Positions 46,402 to 54,493 of a stretch of DNA of 64,000 bases are shown here, in pieces. This DNA comes from Sulfuritalea sp. (GTDB lineage: Bacteria; Pseudomonadota; Gammaproteobacteria; Burkholderiales; Rhodocyclaceae), in the NCBI GenBank assembly GCA_016710465.1, contig JADJVS010000014.1, forward strand, positions 806,001 through 870,000. The letters run 5' to 3'. A model generated the notes under the pieces. That model saw nothing but the letters and a program-made list of their open reading frames with translations. It was not told the DNA's origin and did no database searches. The number at the start of each line of letters is the position of its first letter. The stretch's first letter is position 1. The position numbers and the translations under genes are program-made.

Positions 46402-46750
46402 AACTCATCACGCCACGATTGCCACCGGCAAGGGCGATCCCCAGTGTTTTGCCGGCGCCGCTGGCGGACCGCCAAAGTTCAAGGTTGGCGATCGCGTTCG
46501 CATCAAGGACATGCCGGACATCTTCTACACGCGCTGTCAGGTATATACCCGCGGCGCGGTAGGCGAGGTCGCGGTCGTGACGCACGAGAGCCCTGCTCCG
46601 GAAGACGAAGCCTGGGGGCACGTAGATAAGTCCGAGTGGTTCTATATCGTGCGTTTCAAGCAAAGGGATCTTTGGCCGGAATATCCGGCGGCTTTTGCCA
46701 ACGATACCTTGCAGACCGAATTCTCCGAGCGCTGGCTCGAGGCGGTTTAA
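46385..46750 (+). CDS. scnA: Thiocyanate hydrolase alpha subunit
   Basis: A 121-residue protein matching the C-terminal, SH3-like half of nitrile hydratase beta subunits: FKVGDRVRIKDMPDIFYTRC, then YTRGAVGEVAVVTHESPAPE and the last strand EFSERWLEAV. Nitrile hydratases carry both halves in one chain, while thiocyanate hydrolases have them split as here. The T. thioparus alpha subunit has 126 residues. The N-terminus (SQHDRTHHATIATGKGDPQC) is histidine-containing. The start lies within the end of scnB. Confidence 0.82.
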   Translation: MSQHDRTHHATIATGKGDPQCFAGAAGGPPKFKVGDRVRIKDMPDIFYTRCQVYTRGAVGEVAVVTHESPAPEDEAWGHVDKSEWFYIVRFKQRDLWPEYPAAFANDTLQTEFSERWLEAV

Positions 46751-46786
46751 CCGGCCGATCGGCACCAGATTAAAGGAAGGAATTAC

Positions 46787-47485
46787 ATGTCACACGATCA
46801 CGATCACAACGCTCCGGCACCGATGGTGGACGAAATCAGCGACTTCGAGGCTCTCGAAATCGCGGTACGTGAAATCTGCATCGAAAAGGGTTTGTTTTCC
46901 GCCGAAGATCACCGCAAGTTCACCGAGTTTGCAGAGCACATCGGCCCCACGCCGGCAGCGCGTATGGTTGCCAAGGCCTGGCTTGACCCCGAATACAAAA
47001 AGCAGGTGATGACCGACGCCATCGCCGCCAGCAAGGCGGTCGGGGTTGATTATCTCAACCCGACCGGATTCGGCACGCCGAGTGACTACACCGATCTACG
47101 CGTTTTGGAAGACACGCCCACCGTACATCACGTGGTTGTCTGCACCCTGTGCTCCTGCTACCCGCGTCCCATACTCGGCTTCCAGCCGGAGTGGTATCGC
47201 ACGCCAAACTATCGTCGTCGCCTGGTTCGCTGGCCGCGGCAAGTCCTTGCCGAGTTCGGCCTGACCTTGCCGGCGGAGGTTGATGTGCGCGTCGAGGACT
47301 CCAACCAGAAGTGCCGCTTCATCGTCATGCCGGTTCGCCCGGCCGGGACGGAAGGCTGGACTGAGGATCAACTGACGGAGATCGTCACCCGCGATTGCCT
47401 GATTGGCGTTGCCTTGCCCAAGCCTGGCGTGACCTCGAACATCGAGCTGTCCGTGCATCGTGCGGCGAAACCGGCGCACCACTGA
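46787..47485 (+). CDS. scnC: Thiocyanate hydrolase gamma (cobalt-binding) subunit
   Basis: A 232-residue protein of the nitrile hydratase alpha family (gamma subunit, 243 residues in T. thioparus). The metal site VVVCTLCSCYPRP holds Cys119, Cys122 and Cys124; Thr after the first Cys is the cobalt-type variant. In the family two of the cysteines are oxidised to sulfinic and sulfenic acids. The N-terminus MSHDHDHN is histidine-rich. Three separate subunits, the neighbouring cyanase and the sulfur genes favour thiocyanate hydrolase over nitrile hydratase. Confidence 0.85.
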   Translation: MSHDHDHNAPAPMVDEISDFEALEIAVREICIEKGLFSAEDHRKFTEFAEHIGPTPAARMVAKAWLDPEYKKQVMTDAIAASKAVGVDYLNPTGFGTPSDYTDLRVLEDTPTVHHVVVCTLCSCYPRPILGFQPEWYRTPNYRRRLVRWPRQVLAEFGLTLPAEVDVRVEDSNQKCRFIVMPVRPAGTEGWTEDQLTEIVTRDCLIGVALPKPGVTSNIELSVHRAAKPAHH

Positions 47486-47499
47486 AACGAGGAGCCATC

Positions 47500-47955
47500 A
47501 TGGCCGTACCCGAGAAAATGCATGCTCCCGCCGACATGGCGGAGTGCGCCGCGAACTGGACGCCGGTTCCGCTTCTTGAAGACATAAAGGAGCACGGACG
47601 GGCCTGGGTTGATCTCGCCGAGCAATATGGCGTTACCAATCCTGATCCCCCCTGGAAAACAAGCCTCGATGGGATGTGTGAGGTCCTGGCCTCTGGTTCG
47701 TGTTCCTCGATGGCGGCAGCCGAAAAGCGCTGGTTGGCGGGCGCGGTGGCACGCGACGACATGGATGCTCCGCTTCCACTGCTCGAACGTCGCTGGGAGG
47801 AGGATGAGCTGTCCGCCACTTTGTACCAGGATGTGCCTTTCCCGGAGCGCCAGTTGCTGGCGCTGACGCACTCGCTAATCAAGCGTGGCCTGGTTGATCC
47901 GGAGGTCTTGAAAGCGAGGATGAAGGAAGTGCACGAGCGGCTCGCCGCTACCTAG
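47500..47955 (+). CDS. Thiocyanate hydrolase activator, P15K-like
   Basis: A 151-residue protein related to the N-terminal part of nitrile hydratase beta subunits/activators (WTPVPLLEDIKEHGRAWVDL, then RRWEEDELSATLYQDVPFPE). In T. thioparus the gene just after scnC encodes P15K, which is needed for cobalt insertion, and this gene has the same position and size. ATG at 47500 follows GAGGAG and lies 14 bases after scnC. A 196-base gap without clear terminator follows before the transporter genes. Confidence 0.75.
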   Translation: MAVPEKMHAPADMAECAANWTPVPLLEDIKEHGRAWVDLAEQYGVTNPDPPWKTSLDGMCEVLASGSCSSMAAAEKRWLAGAVARDDMDAPLPLLERRWEEDELSATLYQDVPFPERQLLALTHSLIKRGLVDPEVLKARMKEVHERLAAT

Positions 47956-48151
47956 TAGGGGAACCGGGGAAGCCGGGCGCATGCGCTTCTCCGCCCCTCC
48001 CGCAATGTCGACGCAGGGCGGCTTCAAGGCGCTGCTGCAGAAAGCAGTACCCAGCAGGACGGAGCTGTCAGCAGGTCGGCGAGCCGGATTTGTCCGGTCG
48101 CCGTCCCGAACGACGGAGACTCCAGAAAAACCAATCACGGAGAAATGATCG

Positions 48152-48982
48152 GTGTCAATCAGAGGAGTCGAAATCAACGTTCATGGGTTGGGTTATCGCT
48201 ACAGTACGCGAGGCAATCCAACTTTTACCAATTTGCAGCTTCAGTCTAGGCGCGGCGAAGCTCTCGCCATCATCGGTCGTTCGGGTTGCGGCAAGTCGAC
48301 CCTGCTCCACATCATTGCCGGCCTGAATCGGCCCACCGAAGGTGTCATCGAATTTGATGGCAAGAAGGTCGACGGACCGTCCTCGCGCTGGGTCATGATG
48401 TTTCAGGCCCCCCACCTTTATCCGTGGATGAAAGTATCCCAAAACGTGGGTGTTGGATTGAAGTTTGCGCGTTGGCCGGAGAAGGAAAAGGCCGAGCGCG
48501 TGAATGAGGCGCTGCGTTTGGTTGAACTGCAGGATTATGCCGATGTCAGCGTGCAGGATCTTTCCGGTGGGCAGCAGCAACGTGTCGCGCTGGCCCGCTC
48601 GCTGGTGATGGAGCCGGAACTGCTCTTGCTGGACGAGCCCTTTTCCGCGCTTGATGCCTTTACCCGTGCATCGCTGCAACGAGACGTCCGGTCGATTGCC
48701 AAGAAGCTGGGTTTCAACCTGATCATCGTAACTCACGATATCGACGAAGCCATCCTGATGGCCGACCGCGCCCTGATCATGGCGGGGGCGCCGGGCAAGA
48801 TCGTCACCGAATTCGAGGTTCCGCTGCCGGATCCGCGCCAACGCCAGGACAAGGACGTCCAAGCCATGCGTTCGCGCCTGATGGACGCCTTCCATAGTGC
48901 TGCCGGCAAGCCAACCGGCGCCGATGCCCATGGTGAAGAAGAGTCAGAGACAGATTCCGACAGTGTTACACAGCATGCCTGA
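48152..48982 (+). CDS. ABC transporter ATPase (nitrate/sulfonate/taurine type)
   Basis: A 276-residue ATPase of the SsuB/TauB/NrtD group. Walker A is IIGRSGCGKST near residue 41, the Q-loop MMFQAPHLYPWM, the signature LSGGQQQRVALARS and Walker B LLLLDEPFSALD, with the switch His in IIVTHDIDEA. GTG at 48152 is the start, with GGAGAA before it. The acidic C-terminal tail (GEEESETDSDSVTQHA) is extra. It powers the two permeases below; the substrate is inferred to be thiocyanate or cyanate from the operon. Confidence 0.87.
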   Translation: MSIRGVEINVHGLGYRYSTRGNPTFTNLQLQSRRGEALAIIGRSGCGKSTLLHIIAGLNRPTEGVIEFDGKKVDGPSSRWVMMFQAPHLYPWMKVSQNVGVGLKFARWPEKEKAERVNEALRLVELQDYADVSVQDLSGGQQQRVALARSLVMEPELLLLDEPFSALDAFTRASLQRDVRSIAKKLGFNLIIVTHDIDEAILMADRALIMAGAPGKIVTEFEVPLPDPRQRQDKDVQAMRSRLMDAFHSAAGKPTGADAHGEEESETDSDSVTQHA

Positions 48983-49023
48983 CCTTTGCCGGTCAGCACA
49001 CCATTACCCTGAGGAGACCCACC

Positions 49024-50358
49024 ATGTGCATACTTTGCGATTCGCTTGCTGGCACCCATCATCCCTCCGATGAGCCGCACAAGGACTACAAGAAGCATGG
49101 CGACGGCATCAACGATCCCAAGCTGGTGATCGATTACGACCCGCTGTTCAGCAGTGTCCTGGGCACCGGCGTCAATCGCCGCGAGCTCCTCAAGTGGGGC
49201 AGCCTTGGCGCACTGGCCGGATTGATGCCGACCCGCGCCACTTTTGCCCAGGAAAAGAAGTGGGATCCGACGGTGCGCATCGGCTTTCTGCCAATTACCG
49301 ACGCGGCCGCACTCCTGGTAGCTCACGAAATGGGCTTCTTCAAGAAAGAGGGTCTGGAGTCTGCGCCGCCCACCCTGATTCGCGGCTGGTCGCCCCTGGT
49401 CGAGGCCTTTTCCTCGCACCGCTTCAACCTGGCCCACCTGCTCATCCCGGTGCCGATCTGGATGCGCTACGGCAACAAGTTCCCGATCAAGATCACCGCC
49501 TGGAACCATACCAACGGCTCCGGCATCGTGGTCGGCAAGGATAGCGGCATCAACACGCCCAAGGACTTTGGCGGCAAGCAGTTTGCCGTGCCTTTCTGGT
49601 ATTCGATCCATAACATCATTTCGCAAAAGATCATGCGCGACGCCGGCATCACGCCCGTGATCAAGCCGCAGGATGCCAAGCTGGCGCCGAACGAATGCAA
49701 CTTCATCGTCCTGCAGCCGCCCGACATGCCGCCAGCACTGGCCGCCAAGTCGATTCACGGCTATTGCGTGGCCGAGCCGTTCAACGCGCTGGGTGAAGTC
49801 CGTGCCGGCGCCAAGATGCTGCGCATGACCGGCGACGTCTGGAAGGGCCATCCCTGCTGCGTGGTGGTGATGCACGAACAGGACACCATGGATCCGGCCC
49901 GTGCCGCCTGGGCCCAGGCGGTGCACAACGCCATCGTCGGAGCGCAAATCCATCTGGTCGAGAACCGCGCCGCGATGGCCGAGATGCTTTCCAAGGATGG
50001 CAAGGGTTACCTGCCCTTCCCGAAGGAAGTTGTCGGCCGCGCGATGATGCTCTACGACGTTCCCTATCCGGGAAATCCGCAGGCGATTCGCAACAAGGAC
50101 TGGGGCATGGATCGCATCAACTTCCAGGGCTGGCCCTACCGCTCGGCGACGGAACTGGTGGTCAACGACCTCAAGAAGACCCTTATCACCGGCGACGCGG
50201 CCTTCCTTGACAAGCTGGACGCCAAGTTTGTCGCCAACGACCTGGTTAACTACACCTTCATAAGGAAGGCGCTGGACGCGAATCCGAAGTGGAAGAACGA
50301 CCATAGCGTGCCGAAAACCGGCGATCCCTTCGTGCGCACGGAAGCCATTTCCGTATGA
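49024..50358 (+). CDS. ABC transporter substrate-binding protein with CxxC/His-rich leader
   Basis: A 444-residue binding protein of the NrtA/CmpA/SsuA group. Residues 76-440 contain KKWDPTVRIGFLPITDAAAL, GWSPLVEAFSSHRFNLAHLL and FVVPFWYSIHN-like blocks. Export appears to use a twin-arginine signal, NRRELLKWGSLGALAGLM at residues 51-68. Before it is an unusual 50-residue extension starting MCILCDSLAG with Cys2 and Cys5 and four histidines, which could bind a metal. The stop overlaps the first permease. Thiocyanate is the inferred ligand; nitrate, cyanate or bicarbonate are alternatives. Confidence 0.82.
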   Translation: MCILCDSLAGTHHPSDEPHKDYKKHGDGINDPKLVIDYDPLFSSVLGTGVNRRELLKWGSLGALAGLMPTRATFAQEKKWDPTVRIGFLPITDAAALLVAHEMGFFKKEGLESAPPTLIRGWSPLVEAFSSHRFNLAHLLIPVPIWMRYGNKFPIKITAWNHTNGSGIVVGKDSGINTPKDFGGKQFAVPFWYSIHNIISQKIMRDAGITPVIKPQDAKLAPNECNFIVLQPPDMPPALAAKSIHGYCVAEPFNALGEVRAGAKMLRMTGDVWKGHPCCVVVMHEQDTMDPARAAWAQAVHNAIVGAQIHLVENRAAMAEMLSKDGKGYLPFPKEVVGRAMMLYDVPYPGNPQAIRNKDWGMDRINFQGWPYRSATELVVNDLKKTLITGDAAFLDKLDAKFVANDLVNYTFIRKALDANPKWKNDHSVPKTGDPFVRTEAISV

Positions 50359-51203
50359 GTTCGAACGCCACATCCGGCGCGGCCATCGCCGCCGCCGGTG
50401 TGACCGGCGGAAGCGCCGGTGCGCGCGCCGCCCGGGCGGCGTCGCGCGGCACGCTCAATTTCGTTGTCGGACTGGCGATCCTCGCCGTCCTGTGGGGGAT
50501 CGGCGGTTACTTCATCGCGGCGAATCCGAAGACGGCGGGCTTTGCCGGCTTCGGCCTGCTGCCCACGCTGCAGGCGTTTCCTGAACTGTGGAACCTTGGG
50601 AAACTGCAGGCCGCCACCTATGCCAGCGGATATCGTCTTGGCGCCGGGATGCTTGTCGCAGTTGCGGTTGGGGTCCCGATCGGAATACTCATGGGACGGG
50701 TGGCGTGGTTTCGCAAGTTGACGGACTCCCCGTTCCAGTTCCTGCGCATGATCAGCCCTTTGTCCTGGATGCCCATTACCGTGCTGGTGTTCTCGGCCTG
50801 GGACGACTCGATCATCTTCCTCGTGGCCTTCGCATCGGTGTGGCCGGTGATGTACCAAACCGCTGCCGGTTTGGCCAAGGTCGACCCGGCATGGTTCAAG
50901 GTAGCGCGTAACCTTGGTGCATCGCCACTGCAAATGCTGACCCAGATCATCCTGCCGGCGATCAGTTTCGACATTTTTACCGGCATCCGACTGGCGCTCG
51001 GGGTTGCCTGGGTGGTGCTGGTGCCGGCGGAACTCCTGGGTGTGACCTCAGGACTCGGCTACGCCATCAAGGATGCACGCGAAACCCTGTCCTACGATCA
51101 CCTGACGGCCATGGTGCTGACCATCGGCATCATCGGTTACTTTCTGGACACCATTTGCGCCATGTTGATCAAGCGGTTCAGCTGGCACCGCGGAGACCTG
51201 TGA
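50355..51203 (+). CDS. ABC transporter permease 1 (thiocyanate operon)
   Basis: A 282-residue permease with about six membrane segments and the BPD_transp_1 motif. GYRLGAGMLVAVAVGVPIGI, then FLRMISPLSWMPITVLVFSA and the EAA-type loop WFKVARNLGASPLQMLTQIILP are visible. The Ala/Gly-rich N-terminus (residues 1-32) is disordered. Its start overlaps the binding-protein stop by 4 bases, and it lies one base from permease 2, which is clearly a paralogue. Confidence 0.88.
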   Translation: MSSNATSGAAIAAAGVTGGSAGARAARAASRGTLNFVVGLAILAVLWGIGGYFIAANPKTAGFAGFGLLPTLQAFPELWNLGKLQAATYASGYRLGAGMLVAVAVGVPIGILMGRVAWFRKLTDSPFQFLRMISPLSWMPITVLVFSAWDDSIIFLVAFASVWPVMYQTAAGLAKVDPAWFKVARNLGASPLQMLTQIILPAISFDIFTGIRLALGVAWVVLVPAELLGVTSGLGYAIKDARETLSYDHLTAMVLTIGIIGYFLDTICAMLIKRFSWHRGDL

Positions 51204-51204
51204 A

Positions 51205-52026
51205 ATGAGCACATCAGACGCGATGGCCGGATCAACAATGCGTTCGCGCTCGGCGGCGGCGGCTGGGAGAGCAACTGTTGGCGCGGCCTATTTTGTCGGC
51301 GGGCTTGCGCTGCTGCTGGCGGTCTGGTGGCTGGCGATTTATGTTGCGTCGAAGAACCCGGCCCTGTCCCAATTCACCGCCTTTGGCCCGGCACCGGCGT
51401 TCAAGGCCATCCCCCACATGTGGGAGAGTGGCCTAATTTCGAAGGCTCTTCAGTCCAGCGGCTATCGGCTGGGCATGGGGCTGCTGATTGCCATCCTGAT
51501 CGGCGTACCGATCGGCATCGTCATGGGCCGCAACCGCCGCTTTCGCGAACTTTCGAACTCGCCGTTCCAGTTGATGCGCATGATCAGCCCACTCTCATGG
51601 GAGCCGATCGCGGTGATCGTTTTTGCCGGCTGGAACAGCGCGATCATCTTCCTCATTGCTATTGCCGCCGTCTGGCCGATCATGTTCTCCACGGCGGCCG
51701 GACTGTCCAAGGTCGACCCGGCGTGGTTCAAGGTGGCCCGCAACCTCGGTGCCAAGCCTTGGCAACTGGTGACCGAGATCATCATTCCGGCGATCATGTT
51801 CGACGTCATGACAGGCATCCGGCTGGCGGTTGGGGTCGCCTGGATCGTGCTGGTCCCCGCCGAGTTTCTCGGCGTCACTTCCGGCTTCGGCTACACGATT
51901 GAGGATGCGCGCGAGTCCCTGGAATATGAGCATCTGATGGCCATGCTGATAGTCATCGGCATCGTCGGTTACGTGCTGGACCTCGGCTGCCAGGCGCTTA
52001 TCAGGCGCTATAGCTGGCACAAGTAG
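51205..52026 (+). CDS. ABC transporter permease 2, paralogue of permease 1
   Basis: A 273-residue permease with the same layout as permease 1. GYRLGMGLLIAILIGVPIGI, MRMISPLSWEPIAVIVFAGW and WFKVARNLGAKPWQLVTEII align residue by residue with it. The pair presumably arose by tandem duplication and forms a heterodimeric channel, whereas most NrtB/SsuC systems use a homodimer. A 69-base gap leads to the dsrE-like gene. Confidence 0.88.
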   Translation: MSTSDAMAGSTMRSRSAAAAGRATVGAAYFVGGLALLLAVWWLAIYVASKNPALSQFTAFGPAPAFKAIPHMWESGLISKALQSSGYRLGMGLLIAILIGVPIGIVMGRNRRFRELSNSPFQLMRMISPLSWEPIAVIVFAGWNSAIIFLIAIAAVWPIMFSTAAGLSKVDPAWFKVARNLGAKPWQLVTEIIIPAIMFDVMTGIRLAVGVAWIVLVPAEFLGVTSGFGYTIEDARESLEYEHLMAMLIVIGIVGYVLDLGCQALIRRYSWHK

Positions 52027-52095
52027 GCCAGAGCCGGATTGACATAACAAAGAATCGCCGCGGTACACCCCCGGCCCCACAGGAGACAGGAATAC

Positions 52096-52482
52096 ATGGC
52101 AAAAAAGCTGCACATCGTGTGCGTGTCAGGCACGAAAGAGAAACTACAGATGGCTTCCATGATTGCCTCGGTGGCCGCGGCCACTGGCGACGAAGTCTCG
52201 GTTTTCTTTTCAATGAATGCCGTCAAGTACTTCATCAAGGGCAATAAGGACGAGGCCCCGGTGGAAGGTGAATTCGGCAACCTGCTCGGCAAGGGCGTTC
52301 CGCCGTTCCGCCAGTTGTTCCAGCATGCGGCGGAACTGGGTGATGCCTCCCTGTTGCCCTGCTCGATGGCACTCGACCTGCTCAAGATTTCACACGATGA
52401 TCTCGATCCTTCGTTTGGTCCCCCCACGGGATTGACCAAGTTCCTGAGCGATGCCGAGGGTGCCCAGCTACTGTCTTTCTGA
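52096..52482 (+). CDS. DsrE/DsrF-like sulfur-relay protein
   Basis: A 128-residue DsrE-family protein: HIVCVSGTKEKLQMASMIAS, then GDEVSVFFSMNAVKYFIKG and ASLLPCSMALDLLKISHDDL. The Cys in LLPCSMAL is at the usual position of the sulfur-carrying cysteine of DsrE2-type proteins. These proteins pass sulfane sulfur with TusA, the next gene. AGGAGACAGGA precedes the start. The role in handling sulfide from thiocyanate hydrolysis is inferred. Confidence 0.85.
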   Translation: MAKKLHIVCVSGTKEKLQMASMIASVAAATGDEVSVFFSMNAVKYFIKGNKDEAPVEGEFGNLLGKGVPPFRQLFQHAAELGDASLLPCSMALDLLKISHDDLDPSFGPPTGLTKFLSDAEGAQLLSF

Positions 52483-52530
52483 TAAACCGCGACTCCTCGA
52501 CCACCGAACTACCTAAGGAGGTACAAGACA

Positions 52531-52761
52531 ATGAGTGTTACCAAGACAATCGACGCACGCGACACCTTCTGCCCCGGGCCGCTGATGGAACTGATTTCCT
52601 ACATGAAGCATGCCACCGTCGGCGACGTGGTCGAACTCTTGTCCACTGACAGCGGTTCCGCCAACGACATTCCCGAATGGGTGAAGAAGGTTGGCCACGA
52701 AATGGTCGGTACCGAGCAGGTCGAGGGTGTCTGGCACCTCAAGGTGCGCAAGGCCAAATAA
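52531..52761 (+). CDS. tusA: TusA/SirA-family sulfur carrier protein
   Basis: A 76-residue TusA-like protein with the diagnostic DTFCPGPLMELISYM (Cys14-Pro-Gly-Pro), where the cysteine carries a persulfide. TGSANDIPEWVKK-type and final WHLKVRKAK blocks fit the fold. A strong ribosome site AAGGAGG precedes it. It lies between dsrE and the SQR-like gene, a combination seen in sulfur-oxidising bacteria. Confidence 0.88.
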   Translation: MSVTKTIDARDTFCPGPLMELISYMKHATVGDVVELLSTDSGSANDIPEWVKKVGHEMVGTEQVEGVWHLKVRKAK

Positions 52762-52831
52762 GAGGTGTTGACAGCGCCGCGGACTGCATGCGGAAATCAA
52801 GTCAACAGGAATTAATGGACAGGAGAAAGCA

Positions 52832-53965
52832 ATGAGGATCTTAGTCGTTGGTGGCGGCACCGCCGGCACCATCATCGCCAATAATCTGGCGCGTCGTTTG
52901 GGGCCAGAAACCCGTGCCGGCAAGGTGCGCATCACCATGCTTTCGGCGTCCGATCGTCACATGTATCAGCCGGGATTGCTCTATGTCGCCTTTGGCCAGA
53001 TGGCCCCCGACCAGTTGTATCGGGACCAGGCAAGCTTGCTGGAACCGAATATTGATTTCCACGTCGATCCTGTCAAGCAGTTCAAGCTGGACAAGAATCA
53101 GGTTGTTACCGAAGCCGGCAAGACCCATGAGTACGACATCATGGTGATCGCGACCGGCTCGCGCATGGTGCCGGACGAAACTCCGGGTCTCACCGAAGGT
53201 GCCGAATTCTTTTACACGGAAGCCTCTGCGGTCAAGATGTACAAGGCCCTCCGCGAATTCCAGGGTGGCCGCGTTGCGGTCGCGGTTGGCGTGCCGCACA
53301 AGTGCCCGATCGCCCCGGTGGAGGTGATGTTCGCGCTTAATGATTACTTCAAGTCGCGCGGCATCCGCGACAAGGTGCATCTCAAGTACTACTATCCTAT
53401 CGGCCGCATCCATACCATCGAGAACGTCGCCAAGTGGGCCAAGCCCGAATTCGACAAGATGGGGGTCGAGTATGAGACCCTGTTCAACATTCGCGAAGTC
53501 GATGCCAAGAACAAGATCCTCAAGAGCGAGGAGGGCACCGAGGTCAATTACGACATGCTGATCGTGATTCCCCAGCATCGAGGCATGGAAGTCATCGAAC
53601 GCGACAACATGGGCCAGGGCGGCTGGATTCCGACCGACCGCTACAAGCTGACCATGAATGGGCACGACAATGTCTATGTGGTGGGCGACACCACCAACCT
53701 GCCGGTGAGCAAAACTGGCTCGGCGGCGCATTTCCAGGCAGAGGTGGTGGCGGAGAACATTGCTTCCATCGTCAAGATCGGTGCCCCGGTGCGCGACTAT
53801 GACGGCAAGGTATACTGTTTCATCGAGGCCGGCCACGAAAAGGCTACCTACGCCATGTTCAACTATCTGAACCCGCCAGACCTCAAACCGCCCTCAAAGC
53901 CCATGCACTGGTTCAAGCTATCCTACAACCAGATGTACTGGACCAGCGTTCGTGGACTCCTGTAA
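52832..53965 (+). CDS. Sulfide:quinone oxidoreductase-like flavoprotein
   Basis: A 377-residue FAD protein of the SQR/FCSD family: RILVVGGGTAGTIIANNLAR binds FAD, MYQPGLLYVAFGQM is typical of SQR, and VYVVGDTTNLPVSKTGSAAHF closes the FAD site. Cys158 (in HKCPIAP) and Cys329 (in KVYCFIEAG) match two of the three redox cysteines of SQR; the first is absent. C-terminal PMHWFKLSYNQMYWTSVRG resembles the membrane-binding end. It probably oxidises sulfide or a TusA/DsrE-bound persulfide to quinone. Confidence 0.85.
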   Translation: MRILVVGGGTAGTIIANNLARRLGPETRAGKVRITMLSASDRHMYQPGLLYVAFGQMAPDQLYRDQASLLEPNIDFHVDPVKQFKLDKNQVVTEAGKTHEYDIMVIATGSRMVPDETPGLTEGAEFFYTEASAVKMYKALREFQGGRVAVAVGVPHKCPIAPVEVMFALNDYFKSRGIRDKVHLKYYYPIGRIHTIENVAKWAKPEFDKMGVEYETLFNIREVDAKNKILKSEEGTEVNYDMLIVIPQHRGMEVIERDNMGQGGWIPTDRYKLTMNGHDNVYVVGDTTNLPVSKTGSAAHFQAEVVAENIASIVKIGAPVRDYDGKVYCFIEAGHEKATYAMFNYLNPPDLKPPSKPMHWFKLSYNQMYWTSVRGLL

Positions 53966-53977
53966 AGAGATCGAATC

Positions 53978-54412
53978 ATGACCACCCAGAACGAAACCCC
54001 CATGCCGAGCATCAACGAAAGCGACCTCCAGCGCCTGGTGGAGTTTGCCCAACTGGTCACATCCGCACAGGATGCGATGAACGATGACATCGTGAATCGA
54101 CTCGCATCGACGATGAGCGAAGGCATGAACATGCTCGATCGTCTGACGCGCAACCAGGGCCTATTGCACCTGTTGCGCGAGATGGACCGGCCGGAAAACC
54201 AGTGTTTCCTTATCTCCATGTCCAATGCCTTTACCGAGGCCAGCCGGGATCTGGCCACCACCCCCCCGACCGGCGGCGGTATCGGCGGCCTGCTCAAGCT
54301 GATCAGCGATCCTGGCACCCAGGAAGGCTTGCGCCTGCTGGCCCTGGTTGCCTCCCGCATGAGCAATGGCTTGCGCGATCTGCATCGCCGGGGTGTGGGA
54401 AGCTGCACCTGA
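53978..54412 (+). CDS. DUF1641 protein
   Basis: A 144-residue helical protein. The DUF1641 core is in the C-terminal half (GIGGLLKLISDPGTQEGLRL then ALVASRMSNGLRDL). DUF1641 proteins are often encoded with SQR-like flavoproteins, TusA and DsrE, suggesting a structural or electron-transfer accessory role, but their function is unknown. It starts 12 bases after the SQR-like gene and is the last gene before the terminator. Confidence 0.78.
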   Translation: MTTQNETPMPSINESDLQRLVEFAQLVTSAQDAMNDDIVNRLASTMSEGMNMLDRLTRNQGLLHLLREMDRPENQCFLISMSNAFTEASRDLATTPPTGGGIGGLLKLISDPGTQEGLRLLALVASRMSNGLRDLHRRGVGSCT

Positions 54413-54434
54413 GTCCGTCAAGGCGCGCTACGCG

Positions 54435-54476
54435 AAAACAGAACGGCCACCTGAGCAGGTGGCCGTTCTGTTTTCC
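54435..54476 (+). terminator. Terminator ending the thiocyanate operon
   Basis: ACAGAACGGCCACCTG (54439-54454) and CAGGTGGCCGTTCTGT (54457-54472) form a perfect 16-base stem with a 2-base loop, followed by TTTT and preceded by AAAA. It ends the unit that starts at scnB, and napF begins 18 bases later. Confidence 0.9.
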
Positions 54477-54493
54477 GCCGCTAGAATCCATCC

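Noticed and set aside
46385..47485. scnA and scnC as a nitrile hydratase
   Set aside because: Nitrile hydratase has an undivided beta chain; here it is split in two and the neighbours are cyanase and sulfur genes. The alternative is noted but less likely.
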